The notes below the pieces were generated by a model. That model searched no databases and had not been told where the DNA came from. It worked only from the letters and a program-made list of their open reading frames with translations. The position numbers were made by a program, and so were the translations under genes. This document shows positions 27,249-35,595 of a stretch of DNA of 64,000 nt, one piece after another (positions within the stretch are counted from its first letter, which is position 1; each line of letters starts with the position of its first letter). The DNA comes from Marinomonas aquimarina (GTDB lineage Bacteria > Pseudomonadota > Gammaproteobacteria > Pseudomonadales > Marinomonadaceae), in assembly GCF_900089755.1 (NCBI RefSeq), contig NZ_FLOC01000005.1:62001-126000 (forward strand), read 5' to 3'.

Positions 27249-28385
27249 TTAGTAAAGTGAATGAGAGTTTTTCGCAATGTGCTCTTTGGACAAGCGACCA
27301 AACATCACAAAGTAACTCCATACAGTGTAGGACAATACGATTGGCACAAAGATACAGGCCACCACAAACATGATCATCAGTGTGGTTTCACTGGAGGTCG
27401 CATCCCACATCGTCAGGCTCATACTTGGGAAAGTAGAAGACGGCATTAGGAATGGGAACATAGAGCCACCCGCAGTCATGATGATGCCAGCAATACCCAG
27501 CGATGATAGTAGGAAGGCCATGCCACCACGGCCCGCTGCACCCATCAGGCCAGCTAGCAACATACCGCCAATACCAACAATTGGTGCCAAAATCAGAGCT
27601 GGAAAGACACTGTAGTTAGCCAACCAAGCACCCGCTTGCACTTCTGCTGTTTTCATTAGCGGTGTCATGGCAGCGTTACCATTGAATTCGCTGGTGATCA
27701 CATAGCCATCAATACCGTAAGCCAGCCAAACACCGGCTAGCGCAAACAACACCGCCGTTAAAACACCTGACACCATGGTTGCTTTACGCACTTTGGCAAA
27801 TAAGTTGCCCTCGGTTTTCAATAGCAACCAAGCACCACCCTGTGTCACAAGCATTAGCAAGCTCACCAAACCACATAGGATCGCAAACGGATTAAGCAGC
27901 GCAAAGAATGAGCCGGTGTAAGTTACCCGCAGGAACTCATCAAACTGGAAGGGTACGCCCTGCAACAGGTTACCAAACGCCACACCGAAAATGATGGGTG
28001 GCACCGCAGAGCCAAAGCCAATGCCCCAGTCCCAGTTTTTACGCCACTTAGTGCCTTCAAGCTTCGAACGGTAGTCAAAACCAATCGGACGGAAGAACAA
28101 CGCCGCCAAGGTTAAGATCATTGCAAAGTAAAAGCCCGAGAAGGATGTCGCGTACACCACTGGCCACGCCGCGAACAAGGCACCGCCTGCGGTGATAAAC
28201 CATACTTGGTTACCGTCCCAGTGAGGGGCAATCGAGTTGATCATAATACGGCGCTCTGAGTCGTCCTTTGAAATGACATTCAAAAGCGAGCCAACGCCCA
28301 TATCAAAGCCGTCCGTGATGGCGAAGCCGATTAGCAATACGCCAACCAATACCCACCAGATGACTTTCAGCATTTCGTAATCCAT
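27249..28385 (-). CDS. cydB: Cytochrome bd ubiquinol oxidase subunit II
   Basis: Membrane subunit of the high-affinity terminal oxidase. The 378-residue protein has about eight helices and the typical opening WWVLVGVLLIGFAITDGFDMG and the HWDGNQVW segment of the family. It starts one base after the cydA stop, showing tight coupling. Together with CydA and CydX it forms the bd-I type quinol oxidase that works at low oxygen and resists sulfide and nitric oxide (family knowledge). Confidence 0.96.
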   Translation of the reverse strand: MDYEMLKVIWWVLVGVLLIGFAITDGFDMGVGSLLNVISKDDSERRIMINSIAPHWDGNQVWFITAGGALFAAWPVVYATSFSGFYFAMILTLAALFFRPIGFDYRSKLEGTKWRKNWDWGIGFGSAVPPIIFGVAFGNLLQGVPFQFDEFLRVTYTGSFFALLNPFAILCGLVSLLMLVTQGGAWLLLKTEGNLFAKVRKATMVSGVLTAVLFALAGVWLAYGIDGYVITSEFNGNAAMTPLMKTAEVQAGAWLANYSVFPALILAPIVGIGGMLLAGLMGAAGRGGMAFLLSSLGIAGIIMTAGGSMFPFLMPSSTFPSMSLTMWDATSSETTLMIMFVVACIFVPIVLSYTVWSYFVMFGRLSKEHIAKNSHSLY

Positions 28386-28386
28386 C

Positions 28387-29964
28387 TTAAACCTCCTGCG
28401 CTTTAAGCTGGTCTGTTTCTTTCTCTAGCGCATAGCGACCAGTATGCAGACTTGAAGGCCCTTTCTTCGCGAAACGGATCATCAAGTACATTTCTGCAAT
28501 CAAGAACACAGTGTACAAAGCAGTCATTAGACCGAGTGACAACCAAATTTGGCCAGTTGTTAAATTGGATACCGCCACGTGTACTGGCAACACCTCACCG
28601 ATCGCCCAAGGCTGACGGCCGTATTCGGCAACGAACCAACCTGTTTCACAGGCAATCCATGGCAACGGTAGCGTAAACATAATGGCTTTTAGGAATAGGC
28701 GGTTCTGACCAATACGACGTCGAGCGTTTTGATAAAAAGCCACCGCAAAAGTCACCAACATTAGGAAGCCACATGCCACCATAATACGGAATGACCAGAA
28801 CAGTGGTGCCACTTTAGGAATCGAGTACTCGACCGCCATATCTAATTGTTCAGGCGTCACGTTATTTAGATCTTCTGTAAACGCCGTCACCAGTAGACCG
28901 TAGCCTAGGTCATCTTTAACTTTGTCAAAGTTTTCGATCAGTTGAGGGTCTTCGTTACCAGAACGTAGCTCAGCCAATAGCTGGTTGGCGTAGATACCGT
29001 TGATGATGCGTTGGCGGTGGTATTCTTTTAGCTCTTTAAGACCAATGACTTCTTCATCTAAAGAGCGCGTCGCAATCAAGCCCATCAACCCTGGGATACG
29101 CAAAGCATATTCTGTTTCTTCTAGCTCTTGATTAGGGAAACCAATCACGGTGAAAGGTGCTGGCGGCTCATGGGTTTCCCACTCAGCTTCCACAGCAGCC
29201 AACTTCACACGCTGCACTTCACCTAGCTCATAACCCGACTCATCCCCTAGGATGATCACACTTAACGTCGCCGCTAGACCAAACGCCGAAGCAATGGCGA
29301 AAGAGCGACGGGCAAACGCCAGGTCACGGTTTTTAAGCAGGTAGTAGCTTGAGATCACCAATACAAAGATCGCGCCTGTGACATAACCAGCGGATACAGT
29401 GTGAACGAACTTCACCTGCGCCACTGGGTTAAGCAGCAAGGCACCGAAGTCCACTAACTCCATACGCATGGTTTGGTAGTTAAATTCAGAACCGACAGGG
29501 TTTTGCATCCAGCCGTTGGCGATCAAGATCCACAATGCGGATAAGTTAGAACCCAATGCCACCAGCCAAGTCACCATTAAGTGTTTAACTTTGCTTAGAC
29601 GGTCCCAGCCGAAGAAGAATAAACCCACTAATGTGGATTCAAGGAAGAAGGCCATCAAACCTTCGATCGCCAAGGGCGCACCGAAGATATCCCCTACGTA
29701 ATGCGAGTAGTAAGACCAGTTGGTTCCGAATTGGAACTCCATAGTCAAACCGGTTGTAACACCTAGGGCGAAGTTGATACCAAACAACTTACCCCAAAAG
29801 CGCACCATGTCCTTGTACACTTGCTTGCCAGTAATGACGTACACGGACTCCATTATCGCAAGTAAAAAAGAAAGGCCGAGGGTCAGAGGTACAAACAAAA
29901 AGTGGTACATGGCCGTTAGCGCAAACTGGAACCGCGAGAGTTCTACAACTGCTTCATTAATCAT
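28387..29964 (-). CDS. cydA: Cytochrome bd ubiquinol oxidase subunit I
   Basis: Haem-bearing subunit of the bd quinol oxidase. The 525-residue protein has about nine helices; His21 in [15 protein letters not shown] corresponds to the high-spin haem ligand region. The Q-loop ([24 protein letters not shown] and following) is the long E. coli-type form, with the extra [13 protein letters not shown]...DLGYGLL insertion, so it is not a CIO-type oxidase. The start codon lacks a strong ribosome site. It is the first gene of cydABXDC, with a candidate oxygen-regulated promoter about 115 bp upstream. Confidence 0.96.
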   Translation of the reverse strand: MINEAVVELSRFQFALTAMYHFLFVPLTLGLSFLLAIMESVYVITGKQVYKDMVRFWGKLFGINFALGVTTGLTMEFQFGTNWSYYSHYVGDIFGAPLAIEGLMAFFLESTLVGLFFFGWDRLSKVKHLMVTWLVALGSNLSALWILIANGWMQNPVGSEFNYQTMRMELVDFGALLLNPVAQVKFVHTVSAGYVTGAIFVLVISSYYLLKNRDLAFARRSFAIASAFGLAATLSVIILGDESGYELGEVQRVKLAAVEAEWETHEPPAPFTVIGFPNQELEETEYALRIPGLMGLIATRSLDEEVIGLKELKEYHRQRIINGIYANQLLAELRSGNEDPQLIENFDKVKDDLGYGLLVTAFTEDLNNVTPEQLDMAVEYSIPKVAPLFWSFRIMVACGFLMLVTFAVAFYQNARRRIGQNRLFLKAIMFTLPLPWIACETGWFVAEYGRQPWAIGEVLPVHVAVSNLTTGQIWLSLGLMTALYTVFLIAEMYLMIRFAKKGPSSLHTGRYALEKETDQLKAQEV

Positions 29965-30354
29965 GATCTTAACCCATGTCTAACGTAAGAAAACGGCGGC
30001 GCTTCCAAGGCACTTCAATGCTCTTATTTCTTTTGGTCGCCAACAAATGCCTAATCATTCACAAAATGTATGGCAGGCATACACGTGAATTATTTATTAG
30101 CATTGCTTATGGGGCATTGCGATAGATCAATAAATGACACTAATAGCTCAACTCTCGTCCAACTTACACAATCCTTACAGGAAACATCTAAGTTAATAAC
30201 GTTCAACACTAAGCGGCATATCACCATAAGCAGTACTACGGCGCATATTAGATTCTTATTATCTAACCGAGTCAACACAAAAAGATATAAGCTTAGATCA
30301 ATGTGAAATATACAGAACTTTAATATAACGGAGCGTGATAACTTGTTAGCCTGC
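29965..30354. other. Intergenic region upstream of cydA
   Basis: A 390-bp AT-rich gap between cydA and arfB, both on the minus strand. It contains the candidate FNR-type promoter described separately. An open frame at 30070-30306 on the plus strand has no recognisable protein features and no ribosome site and is not considered a gene. Confidence 0.6.
30089..30130 (-). promoter_or_regulatory. Candidate FNR/Anr-activated promoter of the cyd operon
   Basis: On the minus strand TTGATCTATCGCAA (30130-30117) matches the FNR consensus TTGAT-N4-ATCAA at 8 of 10 positions, with a perfect left half. A -10 hexamer AATAAT (30094-30089) follows after exactly 22 bp, the spacing expected if the site is centred near -41.5. 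The transcript would start near 30082, giving a 118-nt leader to cydA. Confidence 0.4.
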
Positions 30355-30768
30355 TTACCATTTTGCTTGTCGTTGACTCTTAATGGCGCCGCGCTGTTTC
30401 TTGGCATCGACGCGTTTACGCTGAGAGCTTTTGCTAGGTTTGGTCGGGCGTCGCACTTTTTGTGGTCGACAGGTTTCTTGAATCAACTGCTGTAAACGCA
30501 GCAAAGCATCTTCACGATTCGCTTCTTGAGTACGGTATTGCTGCGCTTTAATGACTAACACCCCCTCTTTGGAAATGCGGCTGTCTTTTAACAACATAAG
30601 TTGCTCTTTAATCCGTTCTGGCAACGACGACTGCAGAATATCAAAGCGTAAATGGATCGCACTGGAGACCTTGTTAACGTTCTGACCGCCCGCCCCCTGA
30701 GCTCGGATCGCGCTCATTTCGATTTCATAATCTGGTATTTCGACGGTGTTGGAGATCTTTAATGCCAT
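30355..30768 (-). CDS. arfB: Alternative ribosome-rescue factor ArfB (YaeJ)
   Basis: Peptidyl-tRNA hydrolase that frees ribosomes stalled at mRNA ends lacking a stop codon. The 137-residue protein has the GGQ catalytic loop RAQGAGGQNVNKVSS and a basic C-terminal tail (RRPTKPSKSSQRKR and onward) that in ArfB enters the empty mRNA channel. It lacks the codon-recognition domains of release factors. ATG at 30768 is preferred; a GTG four codons upstream is an alternative. It is monocistronic. Confidence 0.94.
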   Translation of the reverse strand: MALKISNTVEIPDYEIEMSAIRAQGAGGQNVNKVSSAIHLRFDILQSSLPERIKEQLMLLKDSRISKEGVLVIKAQQYRTQEANREDALLRLQQLIQETCRPQKVRRPTKPSKSSQRKRVDAKKQRGAIKSQRQAKW

Positions 30769-30896
30769 GTCTGTGCTCACTGCTTAGTAGTCAAACCATA
30801 TTGTAACAGGGCACTTTGGTTTCATAATGTTACTTCGCATCTTTTGACAAGTTCGTTACAATCACTGTCCTTTTTGATTTGAGACTGGAGCTATCA

Positions 30897-31661
30897 GTGA
30901 CACTATTTCGTCCATGCATCGACCTACACCAAGGCAAAGTGAAACAGATTGTAGGGGGGAGCTTGAATGACACTGGCGCTAAAGAAAACTTTATTAGCGA
31001 CTATGACGCTGCCTATTACGCCAATCTTTACCGTGAACATGCTTTAACGGGCGGTCACGTGATTGCGCTGGGTAAAGATCCAGAAAACAAACTGGAAGCC
31101 TTAAGTGCTCTACGCGCTTACCCAAATGGTTTGCAATACGGTGGCGGTGTCACGGTCAAAAACGCCGCAGACTACTTAAAAGCCGGCGCTTCCCACGTCA
31201 TTGTCACGTCTTACCTATTTGAAAATGGCGAATTCTCTTGGGATCGTTTGGATCAAATCAAACGCGAAACCGGTACTGAGCGCTTAGTGCTTGATTTAAG
31301 CTGCCGTCGTGTTGGCGAAAGTTGGTTTATCGCCACCGATCGCTGGCAAACCATCACTTCCACGGAGGTGAACATGGAAAACTTAGTCGAGCTGGCCAAC
31401 CACTGTGATGAGTTTCTGATCCATGCCGCGGACGTTGAAGGTCTACAAGCTGGCATCGATGAAAAACTCGTAACACTGTTAGGCCAAGGCTGCCCGATCG
31501 ATGTCACTTACGCGGGTGGCGCTCGTTCTTTGGCGGATTTAAAGCGTGTTCACGAGCTATCAAATGGCCAAGTAGATTTAACCATTGGCAGTGCTCTGGA
31601 CATCTTTGGTGGCCATGGTGTTACCCTTGATGACTGCATTAGCTGGAACACTCAGCAGTAA
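30897..31661 (+). CDS. hisA: Eukaryote-type ProFAR isomerase (HisA-like)
   Basis: Histidine-pathway isomerase acting on ProFAR (the Amadori-type rearrangement of the fourth step). The 254-residue TIM-barrel protein opens FRPCIDLHQGKVKQIVGG, the form typical of fungal/plant HIS6 enzymes, rather than the bacterial IIPAIDLxxGxxVRL form. Other conserved segments are LQYGGGVTVKNAADYL and VTYAGGARSLADL. A GTG start at 30897 is chosen because GGAG lies 6 bp upstream and the protein then begins at the first barrel strand. It stands alone, away from any his operon, which suggests acquisition or replacement. Substrate is inferred from the family. Confidence 0.9.
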   Translation: MTLFRPCIDLHQGKVKQIVGGSLNDTGAKENFISDYDAAYYANLYREHALTGGHVIALGKDPENKLEALSALRAYPNGLQYGGGVTVKNAADYLKAGASHVIVTSYLFENGEFSWDRLDQIKRETGTERLVLDLSCRRVGESWFIATDRWQTITSTEVNMENLVELANHCDEFLIHAADVEGLQAGIDEKLVTLLGQGCPIDVTYAGGARSLADLKRVHELSNGQVDLTIGSALDIFGGHGVTLDDCISWNTQQ

Positions 31662-31674
31662 CCTTCCAATAACT

Positions 31675-31704
31675 TCGGGGGCTCTTTACGAAGCCCTCGA
31701 TTTG
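31675..31704 (+). terminator. Probable terminator of the hisA-like gene
   Basis: A 9-bp stem with one G-U pair (TCGGGGGCT with AGCCCTCGA) and an 8-base loop is followed by TTTG. The U-tract is short, so efficiency is uncertain. Confidence 0.45.
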
Positions 31705-31787
31705 TTGCGCATTCCCTTACTCGACATCCTCGCCCCATTACCGCATACTTGGCGCACATCTCATTTACACTAGGAAACATTTCGACC

Positions 31788-32528
31788 ATGAGGATCTTAC
31801 GCGCAGGTTTTGTTGTACTTCCCCTTTTATTAGCGGCGTGTTCCTTCCCGACCAAACCCTTTTCCTCTGACTCTAGCACCAACCAAGCCGATACACTCGG
31901 TCACGTAAAGGTTGAACCAGCAACTGACGCGAACACCGCCCAGGGGAATGAGGTAGAAACAGCAGAACTTTCTCACCAAGAATTGTTAGCAAAATACCAA
32001 TCCTTGCAAACATTGGCTGAGCAGAATATTGAAGAATTGGAAACCCGTCTTGGCTACTCTATTAGTAAGATGAGCCTATCGATCCCATCGACCGATGATA
32101 TGGGCTTATTGAAGAGCAAAGTGGCACAACTGCAAGATTACACCAGTGATTTGTCGAGCCAAATTTTAGCACTCGACAAACGTGTCGTTGAGCGTCGCGA
32201 CCAACCTAATAAAGGCGATCTGTTGCAAGTGCATCTATCAGCACTTGAAGTCGATCACCAGACATCGTTTAAAGCACAGCCTTTAGTGGGCAATTGGATT
32301 CGTGGTGAATCCCGTGTGGTGCGTTTAAATGAAAACTTCCTAATGGAAAATGGCACCTCTGAGCCCCTGAATCTTACTTACACGGAAACCTACCAAATCA
32401 TCATCAATGAAAAATTGATTGGTACTTTTGGCCCGAACCGTAGTAAGTACGAACTGGAATTCGATGCGCCGACTGCCGACCAAGCAGGCCAAATTGTCGG
32501 CACATTAAAAATCCGTATCCCCGATTAA
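31788..32528 (+). CDS. Predicted outer-membrane lipoprotein, unknown function
   Basis: A 246-residue protein with an N-terminal lipoprotein signal (lipobox LLAAC, Cys17) followed by Ser, not Asp, so outer-membrane sorting is expected. Next come a low-complexity linker, a helical/coiled segment (about residues 70-150) and a C-terminal beta-rich domain (QVHLSALEVDHQ to LKIRIPD). No family is recognised. ATG at 31788 follows AGGAAA and directly begins the signal peptide, so the longer frame upstream is rejected. Its stop overlaps the convergent phosphatase/kinase gene by 4 bp. Confidence 0.85.
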   Translation: MRILRAGFVVLPLLLAACSFPTKPFSSDSSTNQADTLGHVKVEPATDANTAQGNEVETAELSHQELLAKYQSLQTLAEQNIEELETRLGYSISKMSLSIPSTDDMGLLKSKVAQLQDYTSDLSSQILALDKRVVERRDQPNKGDLLQVHLSALEVDHQTSFKAQPLVGNWIRGESRVVRLNENFLMENGTSEPLNLTYTETYQIIINEKLIGTFGPNRSKYELEFDAPTADQAGQIVGTLKIRIPD

Positions 32529-34216
32529 TGTGCTGCCGCTGAGGAAGCCTGCTCGGCTTCCTCAGCTTCTTTCTCTTGCTCTGCATGGGGCTTGGCAGGC
32601 ACCATCACCGATAGTGATTTTGGTATCGCCTCAATCACCAACTTCTCAGCTTCTCGGTTTTCCCCATCTAATACATAAGACACTAGGCCGCCATCCGACG
32701 CACTCAAACTCACTCGATACGCGGTGGCATGATGGACACCTTCGTACTCATGATCTTCAAAGCGATTGGTTAAGCCATGGCCGACCAGCTCCAACAAATT
32801 GAGTATCTGCGGACGCTCAGGTGACAGCCAAGTTAAGTCCAACTCCCCATCGGTCAAGTCCGGCGCCCCGCGACCTTGAGCCAGCAGTGTCGTCACTGGA
32901 GCGGCATTGGCAATGGTCAAACTTGGCGTATCAATCGCGATTGCCTTTTGATCATTGATCTGCACCTCATACACAGTACTTTTGTTATCGCCCACCGCCT
33001 CTGACAACCCTTGTAGGTAAGCCAACTGGCCGCTGCTGTTCTTCTTAGCACGATCGGCCTTTTCGATCATTTGCTGCTCAAAGCCTACGCCACACAGCAG
33101 CAACATCACTTCATCATTACAACAGGCCGTATCAATACGACTTTCAACGCCTTCAATCAACGTCATACAGGCGGTTTGAATCGGATTGATCTTAACGCCA
33201 ATACCACATAGGGCATGACTTAAAGCATTCGCGGTCCCCAAGGGAATGATGCCCAATTTGACTTGCGTATTGACCAACTCTTGGGCCACTTCAGCCACCG
33301 TACCATCACCACCGCAAGCAATGATGACATCAGGGTGCTGACGCAGTGCTTTTTGTGCCCAATAGCTACCATTATGGGTTTCTGACGTGGTGCGAATGGT
33401 TAAATCATAATACGGCGCTAGCTGCTCTAGAATCTGCTCTTTGCTTTCTTTCCATTGCCGTGTGCCCGCCACAGGATTGGCGATTAACCAAGCACTGTTG
33501 CGTACCCGCAACAAGCCCTTGTGGTGCATGGTTGTGAGCTTATGGAACTGACGCTTATTAAGATGAGCACTTTTACGCACAGCTTTGATTTGCTTAATCA
33601 CCCCCGCCGTGGTCTTTTCCGCATGCTGACTTAATAAGTAGGCGGCCATCATAAACACTGAACGGCCACGCCCTAAGGCACAGTGCACCACCACGCTGCG
33701 GCCGCCCTTACGGTGAGTATGAATCCAGTTTAAAGCACGCGTGACCTGCATTTCTGACGGTGTTGCATGATCTAGAATCGGCACATTTAAGTAGTCAATC
33801 TCTTCCCCAAGTAGGGTCCAGTTGAGGGAGTTAAACTCTGCGGTAACGTCCAGTACGGCACAAATATCATGATACTTTAAGAAATGTATGTCCGATGGGA
33901 ACAATCTTCGCGCTAGAAAAAGCCCGGGCTCAATCTCTTGGATGGCGGGCACTTTATCACGGCTGCGCGCAATCACGTTATACACCTGTGTCGCCCATAG
34001 AAATGGCCATAATGTCCAGCGAATCGCCACGGGGATGGTGCCGTTTGAGCGCTTTCTAAAAATAGATGGGTTGTTAAAAATATACGCCAAACTGACCACA
34101 AAGAATGACAGCGCCGCCCATGCCCAAGCACTGCGAAAGTACAGGTCCGCGGTGGTGATCCCTAACAGCACAAACACCAACGCAAAAAATAAATAGACAT
34201 TCGTATGCAAATGCAT
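32525..34216 (-). CDS. Dual-specificity phosphatase / diacylglycerol kinase fusion
   Basis: A 563-residue membrane protein with three parts: two N-terminal helices (about residues 8-48), a dual-specificity/tyrosine-type phosphatase domain with active site VVHCALGRGRS (Cys179, Arg185, general acid probably Asp149), and a C-terminal diacylglycerol/lipid kinase catalytic domain (LIANPVAG, IACGGDGTVAEVAQEL, GIIPLGTANALS). Similar fusions occur in other proteobacteria and are presumed to act on phospholipids or phosphoinositide-like lipids; the actual substrate is unknown. A Glu/Ala-rich tail ends the protein. It overlaps the convergent lipoprotein gene by 4 bp, with no terminator between them. 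Confidence 0.9.
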   Translation of the reverse strand: MHLHTNVYLFFALVFVLLGITTADLYFRSAWAWAALSFFVVSLAYIFNNPSIFRKRSNGTIPVAIRWTLWPFLWATQVYNVIARSRDKVPAIQEIEPGLFLARRLFPSDIHFLKYHDICAVLDVTAEFNSLNWTLLGEEIDYLNVPILDHATPSEMQVTRALNWIHTHRKGGRSVVVHCALGRGRSVFMMAAYLLSQHAEKTTAGVIKQIKAVRKSAHLNKRQFHKLTTMHHKGLLRVRNSAWLIANPVAGTRQWKESKEQILEQLAPYYDLTIRTTSETHNGSYWAQKALRQHPDVIIACGGDGTVAEVAQELVNTQVKLGIIPLGTANALSHALCGIGVKINPIQTACMTLIEGVESRIDTACCNDEVMLLLCGVGFEQQMIEKADRAKKNSSGQLAYLQGLSEAVGDNKSTVYEVQINDQKAIAIDTPSLTIANAAPVTTLLAQGRGAPDLTDGELDLTWLSPERPQILNLLELVGHGLTNRFEDHEYEGVHHATAYRVSLSASDGGLVSYVLDGENREAEKLVIEAIPKSLSVMVPAKPHAEQEKEAEEAEQASSAAAH

Positions 34217-34547
34217 ATTGGCTCCTCTACTGCGCGAACTAAATCCGTTATACGTTTACCAAAGCTCATGTCACTGTCTTCACCTTAACCATAAGCTATT
34301 TATTCGTAAACCTTTGTTGAGGATATGCCTATTTTAGTGCATTTCACGAGACACTAATAAAGGCGATAAAAACCCTAAAAATACATTTTTCCTGATTAAA
34401 CACTATGCTAATCTCGAAAAGAGTTGACTAAATGTTATTGATCACTTTCTAACCATAGTCAATAGTTCACGGGAAGGGCGACTTTTGCATTCTAGTGGCT
34501 TTTCTTTATCACGTTCGTTGGTGCTTTTTACACCTGGAGTTATCTTA
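34217..34547. other. Divergent intergenic region
   Basis: A 331-bp AT-rich region between the phosphatase/kinase fusion (minus) and the RsgA-like gene (plus). It contains the inverted repeat TTGACTA (34424-34430)/TAGTCAA (34456-34462), possibly an operator or part of a promoter. No gene is seen. Confidence 0.4.
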
Positions 34548-35531
34548 ATGGATGCATCTATCTCTTTGTTCGAATTAGGATGGCAAACCTACTTCCAACA
34601 ACAATTGTCATTGGATGACCTAGAAGCGCATAAAATTGCACGTGTTTGCCAAGTAGAACCGTCCAATTACGCCTTACTTTCTGAGCAAGGTCTCATTAGC
34701 TTAGCAATACAATCATCGCAGCCGAAAATGACCATCGGTGACTGGGTGATTGTGAATTCTGATAATCAATTCGTTCGTAAACTTGATCGCAGTGCCCTAT
34801 TCAATCAAGAGCAACAGTTGATTGCCTCAAATATGGATACGGTGCTGATAGTAAGTGCACTTGATGACAATTTTAATATCGAGTTAATCAAGCGCTATCT
34901 AGAATTAGTACATGATGCTGAAGCTGACGCCATCGTCGTGCTGACAAAAGCAGATTTGTGCGATGAGGCAGAAGTGGAAGTAAAACGAGACATGGTCCAG
35001 CGTCTCAACCCTCTGCTGATGATAGAAACGGTTAACAGCAAATCTGAAGCGTCTTTAGATGCGCTAAAAGGCTTCTTTAAGAAAGGCAAAACCATTGCCA
35101 TTCTGGGGGCACCAGGTGCCGGAAAGTCACGCCTTGTACGCAGTCTAATCGACCTTGATAACGCTCATACCAACTTCAATGTCGCGCAAGACTCTCTATT
35201 CCGGCTGCCCAATGGCTCGGTATTACTGGATTCCCCAGCACTGCGTGAGTTACAGGCAAATGAAGCCATGAGCTCAGTATCTGGCTTTGAGATGGTTGCC
35301 AAACTGGCTGAAAAATGCCGCTTTAACGACTGCACACACACCAATGAGCCAGGTTGTGCCGTGAGAAAAGCCATTGATGAGGGTGAACTGGAAGAGCAAC
35401 GAGTACAGGCCTTCAAACGTGCCAACTTCTCCTATGACGACGACAGTGCGGCCAGATCAAAGCCACATGATAAGTTCCATCGTAGTGCCCATTCCGATGC
35501 CCGGGCCAGAAAGCACAGCCTCACCGAGTAA
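34548..35531 (+). CDS. RsgA-like circularly permuted GTPase (paralogue with altered G motifs)
   Basis: A 327-residue member of the RsgA/YjeQ family, whose best-known member helps mature the 30S ribosomal subunit. Order of motifs is permuted as in the family: G4 TKAD first, then G1 GAPGAGKS, then G3. The P-loop departs from the usual GxSGVGKS and G3 reads DSPALRE instead of DTPGxRE, losing the conserved Gly. The Zn-knuckle (C-x4-C-x-H-x5-C) is intact. The opening LFELGWQTYFQQQL is typical of a second RsgA-type paralogue. ATG at 34548 follows GGAG by 8 bp. It is probably not the only RsgA in the genome; GTPase activity may be reduced. Confidence 0.85.
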   Translation: MDASISLFELGWQTYFQQQLSLDDLEAHKIARVCQVEPSNYALLSEQGLISLAIQSSQPKMTIGDWVIVNSDNQFVRKLDRSALFNQEQQLIASNMDTVLIVSALDDNFNIELIKRYLELVHDAEADAIVVLTKADLCDEAEVEVKRDMVQRLNPLLMIETVNSKSEASLDALKGFFKKGKTIAILGAPGAGKSRLVRSLIDLDNAHTNFNVAQDSLFRLPNGSVLLDSPALRELQANEAMSSVSGFEMVAKLAEKCRFNDCTHTNEPGCAVRKAIDEGELEEQRVQAFKRANFSYDDDSAARSKPHDKFHRSAHSDARARKHSLTE

Positions 35532-35540
35532 GCGACAAAC

Positions 35541-35571
35541 AAAAAAAACCTGCAAATGCAGGTTTTTTTTT
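35541..35571. terminator. Bidirectional terminator, rsgA-like / M23 peptidase
   Basis: A CCTGC/GCAGG core flanked by A8 and T9 forms a near-perfect palindrome between two convergent genes. Confidence 0.88.
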
Positions 35572-35595
35572 CGTCTGTCTTACCACGCCAAAGTC

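Noticed and set aside
30070-30306. Open frame of 78 codons on the plus strand upstream of cydA
   Set aside because: No ribosome site, no recognisable domain, AT-rich low-complexity composition, and it overlaps the likely cydA promoter.
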